A stretch of DNA of 64,000 nt from Plasmodium malariae (taxonomy: Eukaryota > Apicomplexa > Aconoidasida > Haemosporida > Plasmodiidae), in the NCBI RefSeq assembly GCF_900090045.1, contig NC_041781.1, forward strand, positions 2,016,592-2,080,591, read 5' to 3'. Position numbers and translations under genes: made by a program. The notes beneath the pieces are model-generated. The model had not been told where the DNA came from and ran no database searches. It saw only the letters and a program-made list of their open reading frames with translations. Numbering within the stretch: position 1 is the stretch's first letter; each line of letters starts with the position of its first letter. Positions 13,511 to 25,659 of the stretch are shown one piece after another.

Positions 13511-16500
13511 CATAACATAATGTATCCATTTACATATTCTGATACATGTTCATTCCTATATTTCAAAAAACTCATCTTTATTTTTAAACTTAAAAAAATA
13601 AGTTAAATTATTTGACTATATTATTATTAGGGTTGAAGTAATCCTATTTTCTTATGTATACAGGGGGTAAATGAAAATAATAATAAATAATAAAACAAAT
13701 AATATGTATTATTTATGGCTTTATTTGTGTATTTCATCATATGAATTTCTTACAGCAATTCATTATTATATCTGAGCTCTATATATATAAATGAAAAAAT
13801 ATTATTAGGTTGTACCAATTATATGCAACGCGAATAAAGGAGCCAATAGGAAGAATACTATTACAAAGACACAAATTCTCATTTAATCCGTTTAAAGCAA
13901 AATAAATAGAATAAAACATTTATCATGGGAATACAATCTTATGTTAATAACTGAAACAATTTGAGAACACAAATGCGTTCAAAATTTATGCGCGTTAATG
14001 AGATAGCACTATTCATGATTAAACGTTTATCTATGCATATTATACACATGCACATATATATGTTTTTTTGTGCTATCTTTCCTTATATGTTTTAGATAAT
14101 TTAAATTGAAACGTTATAAATGGGAAAACGTGTGCTATATATATATATAAACTTTTGCATATTAGAAATTTATTTACATGACATTACTAACATTAAAAAC
14201 TTTTGTTAATGCGTTATGTATGTGAACAATTTATAATAAGTTTATGTGCATAAAATAGAATGGAAAGCACGATAAAATTCAGGTAAATGAAAACAGAGGA
14301 TAATAACACTGTATGATGTTCATTGAAACATTTAGATCTTATACGGATGCTAATAAAGAAAGACAATAAAAAAAAATATATTTGTCACATGAAAAGTGAG
14401 CTCTTAAAATTAATTTTTCAGAAAAGAAATTCGTTTAAATATATTCCATTTTATATTACATCAAAATTTTTTACGTATCTTTGATTACATCTATTAATGA
14501 TCTTTATATAGATATTAATTAAAGCATTTATCGTAAGCATGGAGGAAGCAAAAAAAAAAAAAGAATATAACAAATACAGAAGCATGAGTAGTAAATGTAT
14601 AAGGGAAAAACACAAAAGTTATTAGTTCATCTTAGAATGATAGAAAAAATTTCATATATGTAAATAAGTGTACATATACGTAAACTGTACTTATATGTTA
14701 ATTCATATGATAACAATTTTCACCATGTTAAACAAGCATCTAAGGATGTATAAACAAATAATAATGAATAATATACGAAAGGAAAATACGTATGAAAGTT
14801 TGTACATAATGAATTAATTTATATGAATCGTAGAAAAAGAAAAAAATTATACTGTAATTTTTTTTTTTTTTTTTAAGTACATTAGATATATGTATATCCG
14901 TATATTTGTAATATAAAACCGTTAAACATGTATATAAAAAATACATTAATTAGAAAAAATAAATTCCATTAAGGTTATAGAGTAGAATAAAACAAATGTA
15001 GTTAAAACTTGTAATGATACGCTCTTTAGCGATTATTTTAACTTATGTATGTTTGTGTGCAAATAATTCGATGGATATCATTGGAGTAATAGTATTTCAG
15101 AAAAGATTTAGTAGTTCTATAATCAGGACTGTAAAAATATTGCCTAATGAAACAATAGAAAAATTATAAATTCACTGAATATATGTATAGCACGCATTAA
15201 TTAATTTTTAAACAAAGTATTAAAATAAAAAAAGTAATAAGCCTTATTATTTTAATATTAATAACATGTTATATTAAAAGAAACCTAATATATTATAACA
15301 ACAGTAATATTTATGCTAAATGATTATTATAATTGACATTATATCTACCATAATTTAAAAAATATTTTAGTATTTATGTAAATATATATGAATTAATAAA
15401 TAGATATATATGATATAAATATATGTATTTATGAATGCTATATAACGATGCTGAGACTACTCATATAGGAACTAATTAAATGTTTTAATAAAAATGAAAA
15501 TTATTTTTAGTTTATTTTTTAATTTACATAATATATGTAATTAATTAATTTAAATTGACGTTAATATTTTTAATGATTCTAACATGCATATAATAATTTA
15601 AAAAAAAAAAATCATTCTACTAAAAACTACCGACATATTAGTTACATGAGCATTTAGAAACCAATTATAAAAATGAAGTTTATAAATTTATGTAATTTTT
15701 ATCATTAGAGTTTATTCATAATAGATAGAAACATTAATTAAATTGTGCTCCTGTTCTTTTTTATATAAATAAGAATTTATAATTTTTAGAAGAATTAAGT
15801 ATATCCAAATGAAAGAATCATTTAAGTATCCAGAACAACGAATATTTTAAATGCGTTTATATATATATATATATATAATTATATAAATATATATACACAT
15901 GAAAAAAGAATATAAAAGAGTGATTATATTATTTTTGTAGTAATCTGTAAGGTAATATGCATCATGTAACACATTAAAATTTTAAAGGCTATATATATTT
16001 TTTTTTAATTAATTATTTTTTAGATAAGTATTTTTCTTACATGTATTAGTATCAATTCTTTATTATCGAGTTAATATATTATATTTTCATATTCATTTTT
16101 ATTCACTATGTTCAACAGAAAGTTGTAATATAAATATTTCTATTTTTTTTTTTTGGTATATAAATAATATATTTAATCATTTTATTAAGTTGTATAAAAG
16201 CTGTGTATTAAAACATGATTTTGGTATTATTTACTTATAAATCAATAACAAATATACACAGTTATATCCTAAATAGAAACGTTAAATAGAAAAATAATGC
16301 ATTAATGAATTTTCTAATTTTTTTTGCATGTTACGTTATATATAATCATACTGTATTTCCTAAAGATATTATGTTTTTGCTGTAATTTTATTTTTAATTG
16401 AATAATTATTAAAAGTATTTTTACTATTTCATATACTTTTAGATTTTTTTCTTTTTTTTAATATCATAATTTTTTTAAAACATGCAAATTTATATTATAA

Positions 16501-17112
16501 ACAATCAAAAGAAAAATATATATAAGATATAAATTGCTCAATATTTAAATTAAAATATTTTTTTTTTATTCATATTATACGTAATGAATTATATTAATAT
16601 ATATGAAGTATTGCATAGTTAAAAATGTAATGGAAATATATAAAAGAGTTAAATTCGATAGTACATTTTAAAATATAAATATTTTGTACATAAAATAATT
16701 CCTGGAATGTATTTTTCAAATTATTCTTAATTAGAAGTTATACATGTCGTAGGTATGCGGCATATGTAACATTTATATTTTGTGTTATAAAAAAAAATGT
16801 CTTTTTTAGTTTTTATTTTTTTTTTCATCATGTGAATAATATAATATGCTATACAATTATTTATGTTTTTCTATTATAAAATAGTATTTAAAAGTTTAGC
16901 ATGTACAAATAACTAAGCTTATTATTAGGGAACTGACAAAAAATCAATAACTATATTAGTCATATATATTTATGTACCTGTTATCATCACATATATATTG
17001 TTTTTATTCTGATTATCAAATAAAATTTTTATAAAAAAGAAAAATGTATTTTGTTTTATTATTTTTCTTAAAAGAATTCATATCTAAAATTTAGAATTGT
17101 TCTGTTATATAA

Positions 17113-17115
<3 letters not shown>

Positions 17116-17181
<66 letters not shown>
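17116..17181. repeat. (TA)n microsatellite
   Basis: Uninterrupted alternating TA of about 66 bp, the longest pure dinucleotide tract in the window. Likely polymorphic in length. Confidence 0.9.
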
Positions 17182-17182
<1 letters not shown>

Positions 17183-19845
17183 AGGGTTTATTGAAATAAT
17201 TTGTATTAAAATAAATTCTTTTGATTTTGTGTTTTTGATAAATAACTTTATTAAAATTATTTACAAAATTACTATTAAAAGTATCTTTTATTTTTTATAA
17301 TTTATATTTTTATTTTATTTATACTAATTAATACCTTTTTGAAGAATAAAATAGCACTGCAAAATATAATGCCCTTATGTTACTACCTTGTGAACAAAAC
17401 AATAACTTTTTTAGTTACATTTATTTAAATTATAAAATTCACTAATTCTAATACAAATGAAAAAATTAATTCTTTTATTTTAGTTAAAGTATATTTGTTC
17501 TTTTATATAGATATGCACATAATTCACTGATACGTTGAAATAAAATAGTAGAAAATTTGCCTTATATTTCTTGCTGCTTCATGCCATATAAATATGTGAA
17601 TATACTTATATGGAAATTTCTAATGAGTAAGTATACTTAATATATATTTAAATAATAAAAACATTTTTTTTTCATTGCAATGGAACTTTAATGAATCTAT
17701 AGTTAGTTAACATTGTGCGCATGGGATATTAGACGCAAGATTCGTTATACTGTTGTCAGAAATAATAAGTAAACATATAATATAGGATTAATGATATATT
17801 ATTTGAAAATGGACATGATACTTAAGACAGTGAGGATTACAATATTGAATATACGATGGAAATTTTAAGTCTAAAGATAAATATAATTCAAAAACTGTAA
17901 TCAAAAAATTGATTAGGAAATGGACATATGTGATATATAAAACATTTTGTGTGATAAATATATTTTGTTTTTTTTAAAAAAACTGTTCTATATGAATCTC
18001 AATTATATGAATGCGTAAAATTATTGTACTGATACTTCCTAAAAAATATTCTAACGTATTACATATTTACGAGTGCTACTTCAGCAATTAGTCAGTAGGA
18101 ATACTTCCTTTAAGAGTATTTACATTACTTTTTTTACTTCTTATTTCATTAGGAAAATTATTATAATATAAGTAATGAATACTAAGAATATTATTAAATT
18201 CTGAAATGGGAGATGCAACTTCATTATGGTATGTTATTTAATAATGTATTTTATTTTTTATTTATATAGTTATCAAAATCTCAAAATAAGCCAAAGAAAT
18301 AGAAGAAAATTATATCAAAATCCAGTTATAATTAATATTTTGTTATCATATACAATTTTTTCATTTATTTAAGAAACATATGCAATATACTTAATGAAGC
18401 TATGCTTAAAAAATATTGTTCACTATTAAAAATTTTTCCTTATACAGAATATGTTTTATACAAAGATATGTTGATATTTTAAAGGAAAAATCATATACTA
18501 AATATTTTTAGCAGCTACTATGTTCTATATTTGATTCAGTATAGTAATTTATTTTAAAATAATTTAGTTCTTTGATTTTACATATATATATAATATATTC
18601 TTCATGATTCAAATAATTGTGATATTAGCATTGCTATATATTCACTAAAAAATATGTGCTTTCTACTTATATATTATACTCGAAAATGTTTCTCATAGAT
18701 ATTTACTATAAAAAATGTTTGTTTAATTTAATATATAAAATCACAATTAATGTAACTTTACTAATCGAATGAGATAATTTATATTTTTAACAATTATTAT
18801 TTTTTTTAATGACTACATGTGATCATATAAATAATTTCTTTTAAAAGTTAATTATATATTACTTCTAATATTTACGTTGTTCTCCATTTAATAAAAACAA
18901 AACCGTTTGTTTTTTTGCTGTTCCATATATTTTTCATTTAAAAGTAATCATAACAATTTTAGTTTTTAAAAAAATTATTGTGAAACCTGAGTTTTTAATA
19001 GATTATTTGAAGAATACTTTGATAGATTTTTAGATTTATTTTTTATAGTTCAAATATGAAATTATAAGTAAAATATAATGATATTCTCCTTTAAAAATTG
19101 AATTATTAATAGAGTATTAACAATTTTATAATTCCTAAATCTTTATAATTATATTAGTAGCTTAAATAACATGTCGAAATTTATATTTTATCTTATGTAA
19201 TTGTTAGATTTAATTTTTTTTTATAAAAATTGCTTAAATATATACTATAAATATAATGATAAAAAAAAACTATATTCATTTTTACAATTCATATAATTAA
19301 AAAACTACGTTCTTCTAATACTATTATTTATGTGTTCGTGCAGATGATATATTTATACATTATATGTTTATTATATGTTTATTATACTTTTTCTAAATAA
19401 ATATATTAACTTAAAAAGAACAAATACGTACATAAAACTACGAACGTTTCATTTAACAAATAATTATTTAATTTTTATCCAATTAAGAGCTATATCCACC
19501 AAAAATAATTTGGGGAGTATGAAAAATCAGTCTTTATATATCTTCAAAATTTGTACTTTTACGGCATATTAGGTTATTCGCTGTAAATTTGATTTTTTAA
19601 TTGTATTAAAGACCGAAATATTACTCATATATTTATCTAGTTACCAGTTTAAAATTTACAAATAAAATGCAAAGTTATAAAAGTGTAGTTTTCTTTATAA
19701 TTATCTTTATTTTATTGTTATAATAATTAAAAATTTTTTTACAAATAATTATATTTTCTAGAATATAATTTTAAAAAATTTAGAATTATTAATAGGAAAA
19801 CATCACTGAAATCGGTAATACTTTTACTAGGAGTTAGAACAATGT

Positions 19846-19880
19846 ATTATCTATATTCTCTACTATCTATATTCTATATA
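19846..19880 (+). promoter_or_regulatory. Shared upstream element of fam-type gene
   Basis: TATCTATATTCTCTAC followed by a second TATCTATATTCTATATAT. TTCTCTAC begins 408 nt before the ATG at 20264, matching the position in the other fam-type genes. Confidence 0.42.
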
Positions 19881-20263
19881 TACACCATATTCAAAACATT
19901 ATGAAATCATATATCTGCTTTTTTATTTTATTTTGAAAAGAATTAATACAAAAATTATTTACTATATTAAATAAATTTTGTATGTTGAATATTTATTAAT
20001 GAACTCAGTTTATATTTTTTAATTAAATCTATTTTTTTATAAATATTATTGTGATAAAATCTTTAGAGTTTATGTTTGAAATTAATTTTTTCTATCTCTG
20101 TAGAAAAAGAAATTGTAGTTACATATTTTTAATTTAATTTTAAGAAGAAATAATAAAAAACTAATTAAATAAATGATAATAGCGTTTTTTATAATTAAAG
20201 GAATATTATATTATTTTTAATTATATACTTGATCAGTATATTACCGTATTAACGATTTACATT

Positions 20264-21251
20264 ATGGAACGAAAAATTAAGACACTGTTATTTATTAAAA
20301 TTTATGCTTTTGTGTTTTTAAGTTGGATATGTCATTTTTACATTTATATGGTTATGATAGTTTTATTTAAATGTGTATATATTATTTATAATTTTAGAGT
20401 TTTATTTTTTTCAAGATTTTATCTTAGTGTGAATTTATTCATTTTATTAAATAATAAATTTTTTCTTGCTTTTTCAGAGTAAGCAAAACAAATATTTGGT
20501 TGCGTGCTACAATCATCATAGAAAAATATATGCAAGAAACTATCGTTTACTGGCGAAATATAAACAGGATAAGGATTCAATTATTGTATGTTTAGAAAAA
20601 GAAATACCAAATAGAGTAAACGATAAAAAAAATATATCTAATAGTAAAAAATTGCTCTCAAGAGAAAAGAAACAGTCAAACGGAAGTTTCCCAATAAATG
20701 TAAGAGGCCATAAAAAAAATATGAAAAATAAATCTTGTATATTTTTAACTAAACAACATTCTCATATGGAAAAAAAAATATTCAAAGAGCTTGATTATGT
20801 AGATTTTCTTAAAAACAACAGAACAATAAGTGATAATACTTATAAAAAAATAATATATAAAAAATGCGGATTGCGATTTGCTTTACCTATATTTCTACTT
20901 TTAGTCTTATCAATATCATTCATGTTAGATAATTTTTGGGGATATGGGGTGTTTTATGGTTTTTTTAGATTAATAAGAACGTACTCAGGAGGCGGATGGA
21001 TGAAAGAATTAACTTCAAAGTTGTGGCATTCCCCTTTTAGATGGTTATTTGTAAGTCAAAATGCGCTTAAGAAACCAGGTTGTACATCTGGAAAAATCTG
21101 TATAAATGGAAATATGGTTGCAGAAAGTTTTTGTGGATTTTTTATATATTTTGTACCTTTTATTATATTAGGTATCATACTTATTTTAGGGGTTGTTTAT
21201 TACCATAAGAAGGTTAAAAAATATGAAAAAATTAAGTTTAAAAATAGATAA
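20264..21251 (+). CDS. fam-l type exported protein
   Basis: Exons 20264..20350 (29 codons, MERKIKTLLFIKIYAFVFLS...) and 20478..21251, phase 0, intron 127 nt; 286 residues. The donor is GTTATG after ATG and the acceptor TTTTTCAG. Exon 1 reads on open through the intron start, but paralogue structure and phase favour splicing here. Exon 2 carries a PEXEL-like RLLAK at residues 52-56, a basic middle, the fam-l block KKIFKELDYVDFLKNNRTIS, and membrane segments at about 162-180 and 247-270 with tail YYHKKVKKYEKIKF. The loop between the membrane segments is rich in Trp, Gly and Arg and holds two close Cys in a CTSGKIC pattern; the loop of the pseudogene at 57614 also has a Cys pair, in CTLC. Presumed exported, function unknown. 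Confidence 0.86.
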
Positions 21252-24184
21252 AATGAATTATAAAAAATATTTTTCTTTCTATAATGAAAACTTCAATATG
21301 AGCTAAAATGTGAATTATCTTGAATGGCACATGTGATATGTATGTTTATAATTGCATATATCTTATAAAAGGTTGTAGATGTAAATGGTCTCATTAATAC
21401 ACATTAGTAAAAAGAATTTCTCTTATTTCTTTGTTAATTTTAATGTTTTAATTTTTTCAATTTGTATTTATTGCTTAAGCTTAATTGATTATTTTTGACT
21501 TAATATATAGGATTGTGTATTTCCATCTATTCCTATGAAAGATATGTGCTTGTTTGTTGTAATTAATTAATATTAGGACAATTTATTTATTATGTTATAT
21601 GTCTTGTGTAAATTTATATTTTAATTATAAATAATAATTCTTCATATTATTCTATCTTTTACTAGTCCAAAATGAATATTTGTTTACTTATTTTGGAAAA
21701 CGTTTGATAAGAAATAAATTAAAAAAATATGTATCTTGATTTATTTTAAGTGACATGGAACAAATTTATTTTGTTGTATTGATGTAAATATATATATTAC
21801 ATAAAAGAAAACATAAAATTTATTATATAAAATACGTTTTTTAAGATATATATTATAAAGCAATTTTATTGTAAAGCGCTTTTCAAAGTATTTATAATTT
21901 GTTTTTGCATGATATAAAAAATAAAATAAAAATATATAATAAAATATCTTTATTAATTTTAGGGTACTTATAATAGTTCAATATTTTAGCAATTCTAAAT
22001 ATTTACAATTAAGTGGATAGTTACTCTGTTTTATAATTTTTGTATTTTTTTGAACTGTGGTGTTAATTCAGTATGGGAAAAATTAATTGTATATACGCTA
22101 TATAGAATACATATAAACAAATATACTATATATATTTTTAATCTTTTATGTTATTAAAAGATTAAATTAATGAGTTAAAAGTAATGAATTCTTAATGTAT
22201 AATATGCATAAATACAATTTTTTTCATAATGGTAAAACATTAAGTATATTTTTATATAAGTAAAAATATAAATTATCTTTAAAGGTAATAAAAAAATATA
22301 TAATTTTTCTACATTTATATATTAATGCGAAATTATTTTTATTTTGTATTCATCTCAATTTTATATGTATATTAATATGTTATGTAAATAGTTAATATTA
22401 TTTTGAAGAAGTATAAAAAAGTATGTAGTTTATATTGAAAAATGCTAATTAATTTATATCAATAATATTTCTTTTTTAAATGAAATGAAATTAAAAAAAA
22501 AAATTATTTATCTATAAACAATTCATAAATATATTACTTTGTTCTTTTTGATGACTTGGGTTTTAATTATATCTATTAAAAATATTTCTGCATTTTTTTG
22601 TATAAATTTTTTGTGTAATAATTTTATGTTAAGTATATGGAGGAATTTTTAAGTGTTAATAAATAAAAAAATACAGTAAAATTTAGTTATAAATGTAAAA
22701 GTATGCTAATTAATTTTATACTATAATAATGAACGAAAAAAATTGAAATATTTTAAATTCCTATATAATAGAAAACACTATCAAGTAAAAATACAATATA
22801 TAAGTATAAATAACATATTTATAATATAGGCGTGCAGAAAATAATTCTGTATCTATAGATAAATGTAATAATGTTACGACGTTAATAAGAATATGTATAT
22901 AAGATAACAATTCACCTTTGTTTTACATATTAAAGAAGTAGAAAAATAAATACTTTTTAAGAAAATTTATATATTTTCCTATACTATTTCTTAATTTATA
23001 AAAAACTGGAATATTTAAAAAAAAAGGTTAAAAAAATATTTTTAAATCATAAATTTAATTAAAACAAAGAATAGCTATTTATAATTAATTGTTATGAGAG
23101 TGTATATGTTGAAGCTTTCTAGTTTTTACTAATTAATTTTATATTATATATATGTATTATTTTACATTTTAAAATTTTGGTGCCTTATATTTAATATAAA
23201 AGTATTAGCTATAAGAATAAACGTTAAACGAGGAATCATCGTAGTAGATGTTGGTACATAAACAGGAATTTTAATAAATATCGTGACAAGTGTATAAATA
23301 ATGAAAAACTATAAAAATACCATACTAATATAATTTGTATTGTTTTAAGTTTTTTTTATTATTTAATTATTTACTTGGATAAATAATATTTATTGAAGGG
23401 AACAATAACAAAATATTATATTTCAGGTAATTAAAATAATTTTCCGTGTTTGCCTGGTTTTCATAATTATCATTGTTCAGGTTACAATTCATAAGGAATA
23501 TAAATATTTAGTTATAATATAATTTTACTTCTAAATATATTTTTAGTGCAGTATATATTGTTAATACACATATGTCAATTTATTATACTAAACATTTAAA
23601 ATTTGTTTTTGACTTTATGTATTTCCAAAGGAATAAAAAAAAAATACCACTATCCTTAAAAAAATAATAATATAAAAACTAATAATTCATACATTTAAGT
23701 AATATACAATGTTATTCATTCTTATATGTCATGTAAATATTATACATTATATAAATTACATATATTTATAAATTTATTTCAATATAAGTATCATTAAACA
23801 TATGTTTGTGCAAATAACATTGCTGAAACAATTTTATATTTAAGAATTTTTTTTTTTTTTCTTAGTGTATTACTATTTCCTCTAATTATATGTATAATTA
23901 AAACAAAATTATAAAATTAAATAGATTAACATAAATATTTTTAATTTAGAAATAATTATACATATTAATCTTAATTAAATATTGTAATTTTATAAAGTTA
24001 TTGTACAAAAATAAAAAATTAGTTCGTATTTCCTTTTAGAGTACGTATTTTTTAAAATATTAGGCAGTGCATAAATTGTTCTTTATTTTAAAAACCTTAT
24101 ATCCAGTAGAATATTAAACTTAAAATGGAACTAATACATATGTTATAATCAAGGTAATACGATATATGGTTTCTTTCATTTAAT

Positions 24185-24213
24185 GTTATTATTATTATTA
24201 TTATTATTATTAT
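24185..24213. repeat. (ATT)n microsatellite
   Basis: About nine units of ATT in the 5' flank of the fam-m gene at 24764. Confidence 0.85.
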
Positions 24214-24330
24214 ATTATAATATTTGATTTAAAAAAACATGTTTTTCTAAAAATTAATGTTTACAAAATTAGAATAATACATAGGATTACATCCTTAAAA
24301 TTTGCAATAATTATTTTAGTATACAGAGGG

Positions 24331-24358
24331 ATATATTATATATATATTCTCTACATTG
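24331..24358 (+). promoter_or_regulatory. Shared upstream element of fam-type gene
   Basis: TATATATATTCTCTACATT, with TTCTCTAC starting 417 nt before the ATG at 24764. The same 19 bases occur on the minus strand at 35651-35669 before the fam-m gene at 35236, in a longer aligned flank. Confidence 0.5.
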
Positions 24359-24763
24359 TGGATAGTGGATAAACTCGATATTTGAATAAAGAAGGCATAA
24401 CATATTTATTTCTTAGTTTATTTTAAAATTTATTAATAAAATTATTATTTAGTTAGTACTCTACAATAAGTAAATTATATATTTTAAACATTTGTGAATA
24501 AATTTATATCATTTAGTTTTAATGATATTTATTTTTTATTTAAATAATATTAAGATAAAAATAATACAATTTGTTTTTAAAGTCATGTTACATTGTATAC
24601 GTGATAAAATCAATTATAGCTATACATAGTTTGTAATGTATTTATGAAAGAATAGCAAATATAAATTTTTACATAAATATAGAATCTTTTGGTATTAGAT
24701 GCATGTTCCATTATTATCAATTTGTTTCTTTTAGAATACATTTAAATATTAAATATCTATATA

Positions 24764-25659
24764 ATGAATCAAAAAATTATGTTGTTCCTTTTTATAAAGA
24801 TTTCTACATTTATACTTTTAACATGGATATTCCATTTTAACAGTGAATTGGTAGGATTACATAACTTGAATATGTTTTCCTTATTTACATTTTTAATGTT
24901 TTATTATTATTAATAATTTTTCTTAGAGTGAATTATTTATCTTTTAAACAATAAATATCTATATATTTTTTATTTTAGAGTACTTTTAACAAAATTATCG
25001 ATAAAAACTATAACCTTAGTAAAAAATTAGATACAAGAAATTATCGATTACTGGCAAAATATAAACTGAATAATCATTCATATAATGTATGTTTAAAAAA
25101 AAAACTTGAGGATAATGAAGCAAATAAACAAAGAGATTTGTCTAATAATGAAAGGAGGATAAAAGAAAAAAATAAACAATCAAGCAGAAATTTATTAAAT
25201 AAGGCCCAATACTATGTAGACGTTATAGATTATAATAATGGAATGTTTGATGGAAAAAATTTTCATTTTCAAAAGAAATGGATAAAAAAAAAAGATTATG
25301 ATAGTTTTCTTGAGAAAAAAAGGAGAATATGTGACGTAGCTTTAAAAAAAATAAAATTTAAAAATTACGGTTATATAGTTGGTATGTTTTTTTTTTTTTT
25401 CTTTTTGGGCATAGGATTACCCATGTCATGCAAGTGTGAGATGGTAAGAGCAGGTACAACAGATACTAGAAGTAATAGCATAGATCTACAGATAATAAAA
25501 TATATCAGTGATTTACTAGGTACAAAAAATGAATTACATGTTTTTATATTATTATATACAGTAGCTTTCATTATATTAGTAGTTTTAATTATAATAGCTA
25601 CTTATAAGATCTTAAGAAATAATGAAAAATATCAAAAACTTAAGTTGATGAGAGAGTAA
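24764..25659 (+). CDS. fam-m type exported protein
   Basis: Exons 24764..24850 (29 codons, MNQKIMLFLFIKISTFILLT...) and 24979..25659, phase 0, intron 128 nt (GTAGGA donor, TATTTTAG acceptor); 255 residues. Exon 2 begins STFNKIIDKNYNLSKKLD and has a PEXEL-like RLLAK at residues 52-56. The fam-m block YYVDVIDYNNGMFDGKNFHF is followed by a Lys-rich patch, and there are membrane segments at about 159-180 (with a run of eight Phe) and 216-240, then NEKYQKLKLMRE. The second exon is fully open although it has no internal ATG before residue 70, so a plain ORF search would miss its N-terminal third. Presumed exported to the host cell; function unknown. Confidence 0.86.

Larger units (their letters stand above)
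10048..20263. other. Long gene-free stretch
   Basis: About 10.2 kb with no supported gene, roughly three times the spacing elsewhere. The first 1.5 kb resembles 3' flanks of other fam genes. An island at about 12.85-15.2 kb has visibly less extreme AT content and ATG/TATG-rich repeats near 13360-13500. A 66-bp TA tract lies at 17116. Possible weak gene relics are at 17700-17950 and 18206. The final 420 nt are the 5' flank of the next fam-l gene. Confidence 0.6.
21252..24763. other. Intergenic DNA
   Basis: About 3.5 kb between a fam-l and a fam-m gene on the same strand. It starts with a recognisable fam 3' flank: a GTGGTGTTAA block near 22055 is shared with 10834. A short stretch at 23222-23275 resembles the last exon of PIR genes. 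An ATT repeat lies at 24185-24213. No intact frame. Confidence 0.6.

Noticed and set aside
13294..13575. 93-codon minus-strand frame
   Set aside because: Encoded by TATG/TGCATG low-complexity repeats; composition almost only Tyr, Ile, His, Thr and Met with no exon structure.
14740..14946. 68-codon minus frame
   Set aside because: Contains an A/T homopolymer core and no other support.
19375..19572. 65-codon plus frame
   Set aside because: Begins in a small tandem duplication (TTATATGTTTA) and has no splice or family features.
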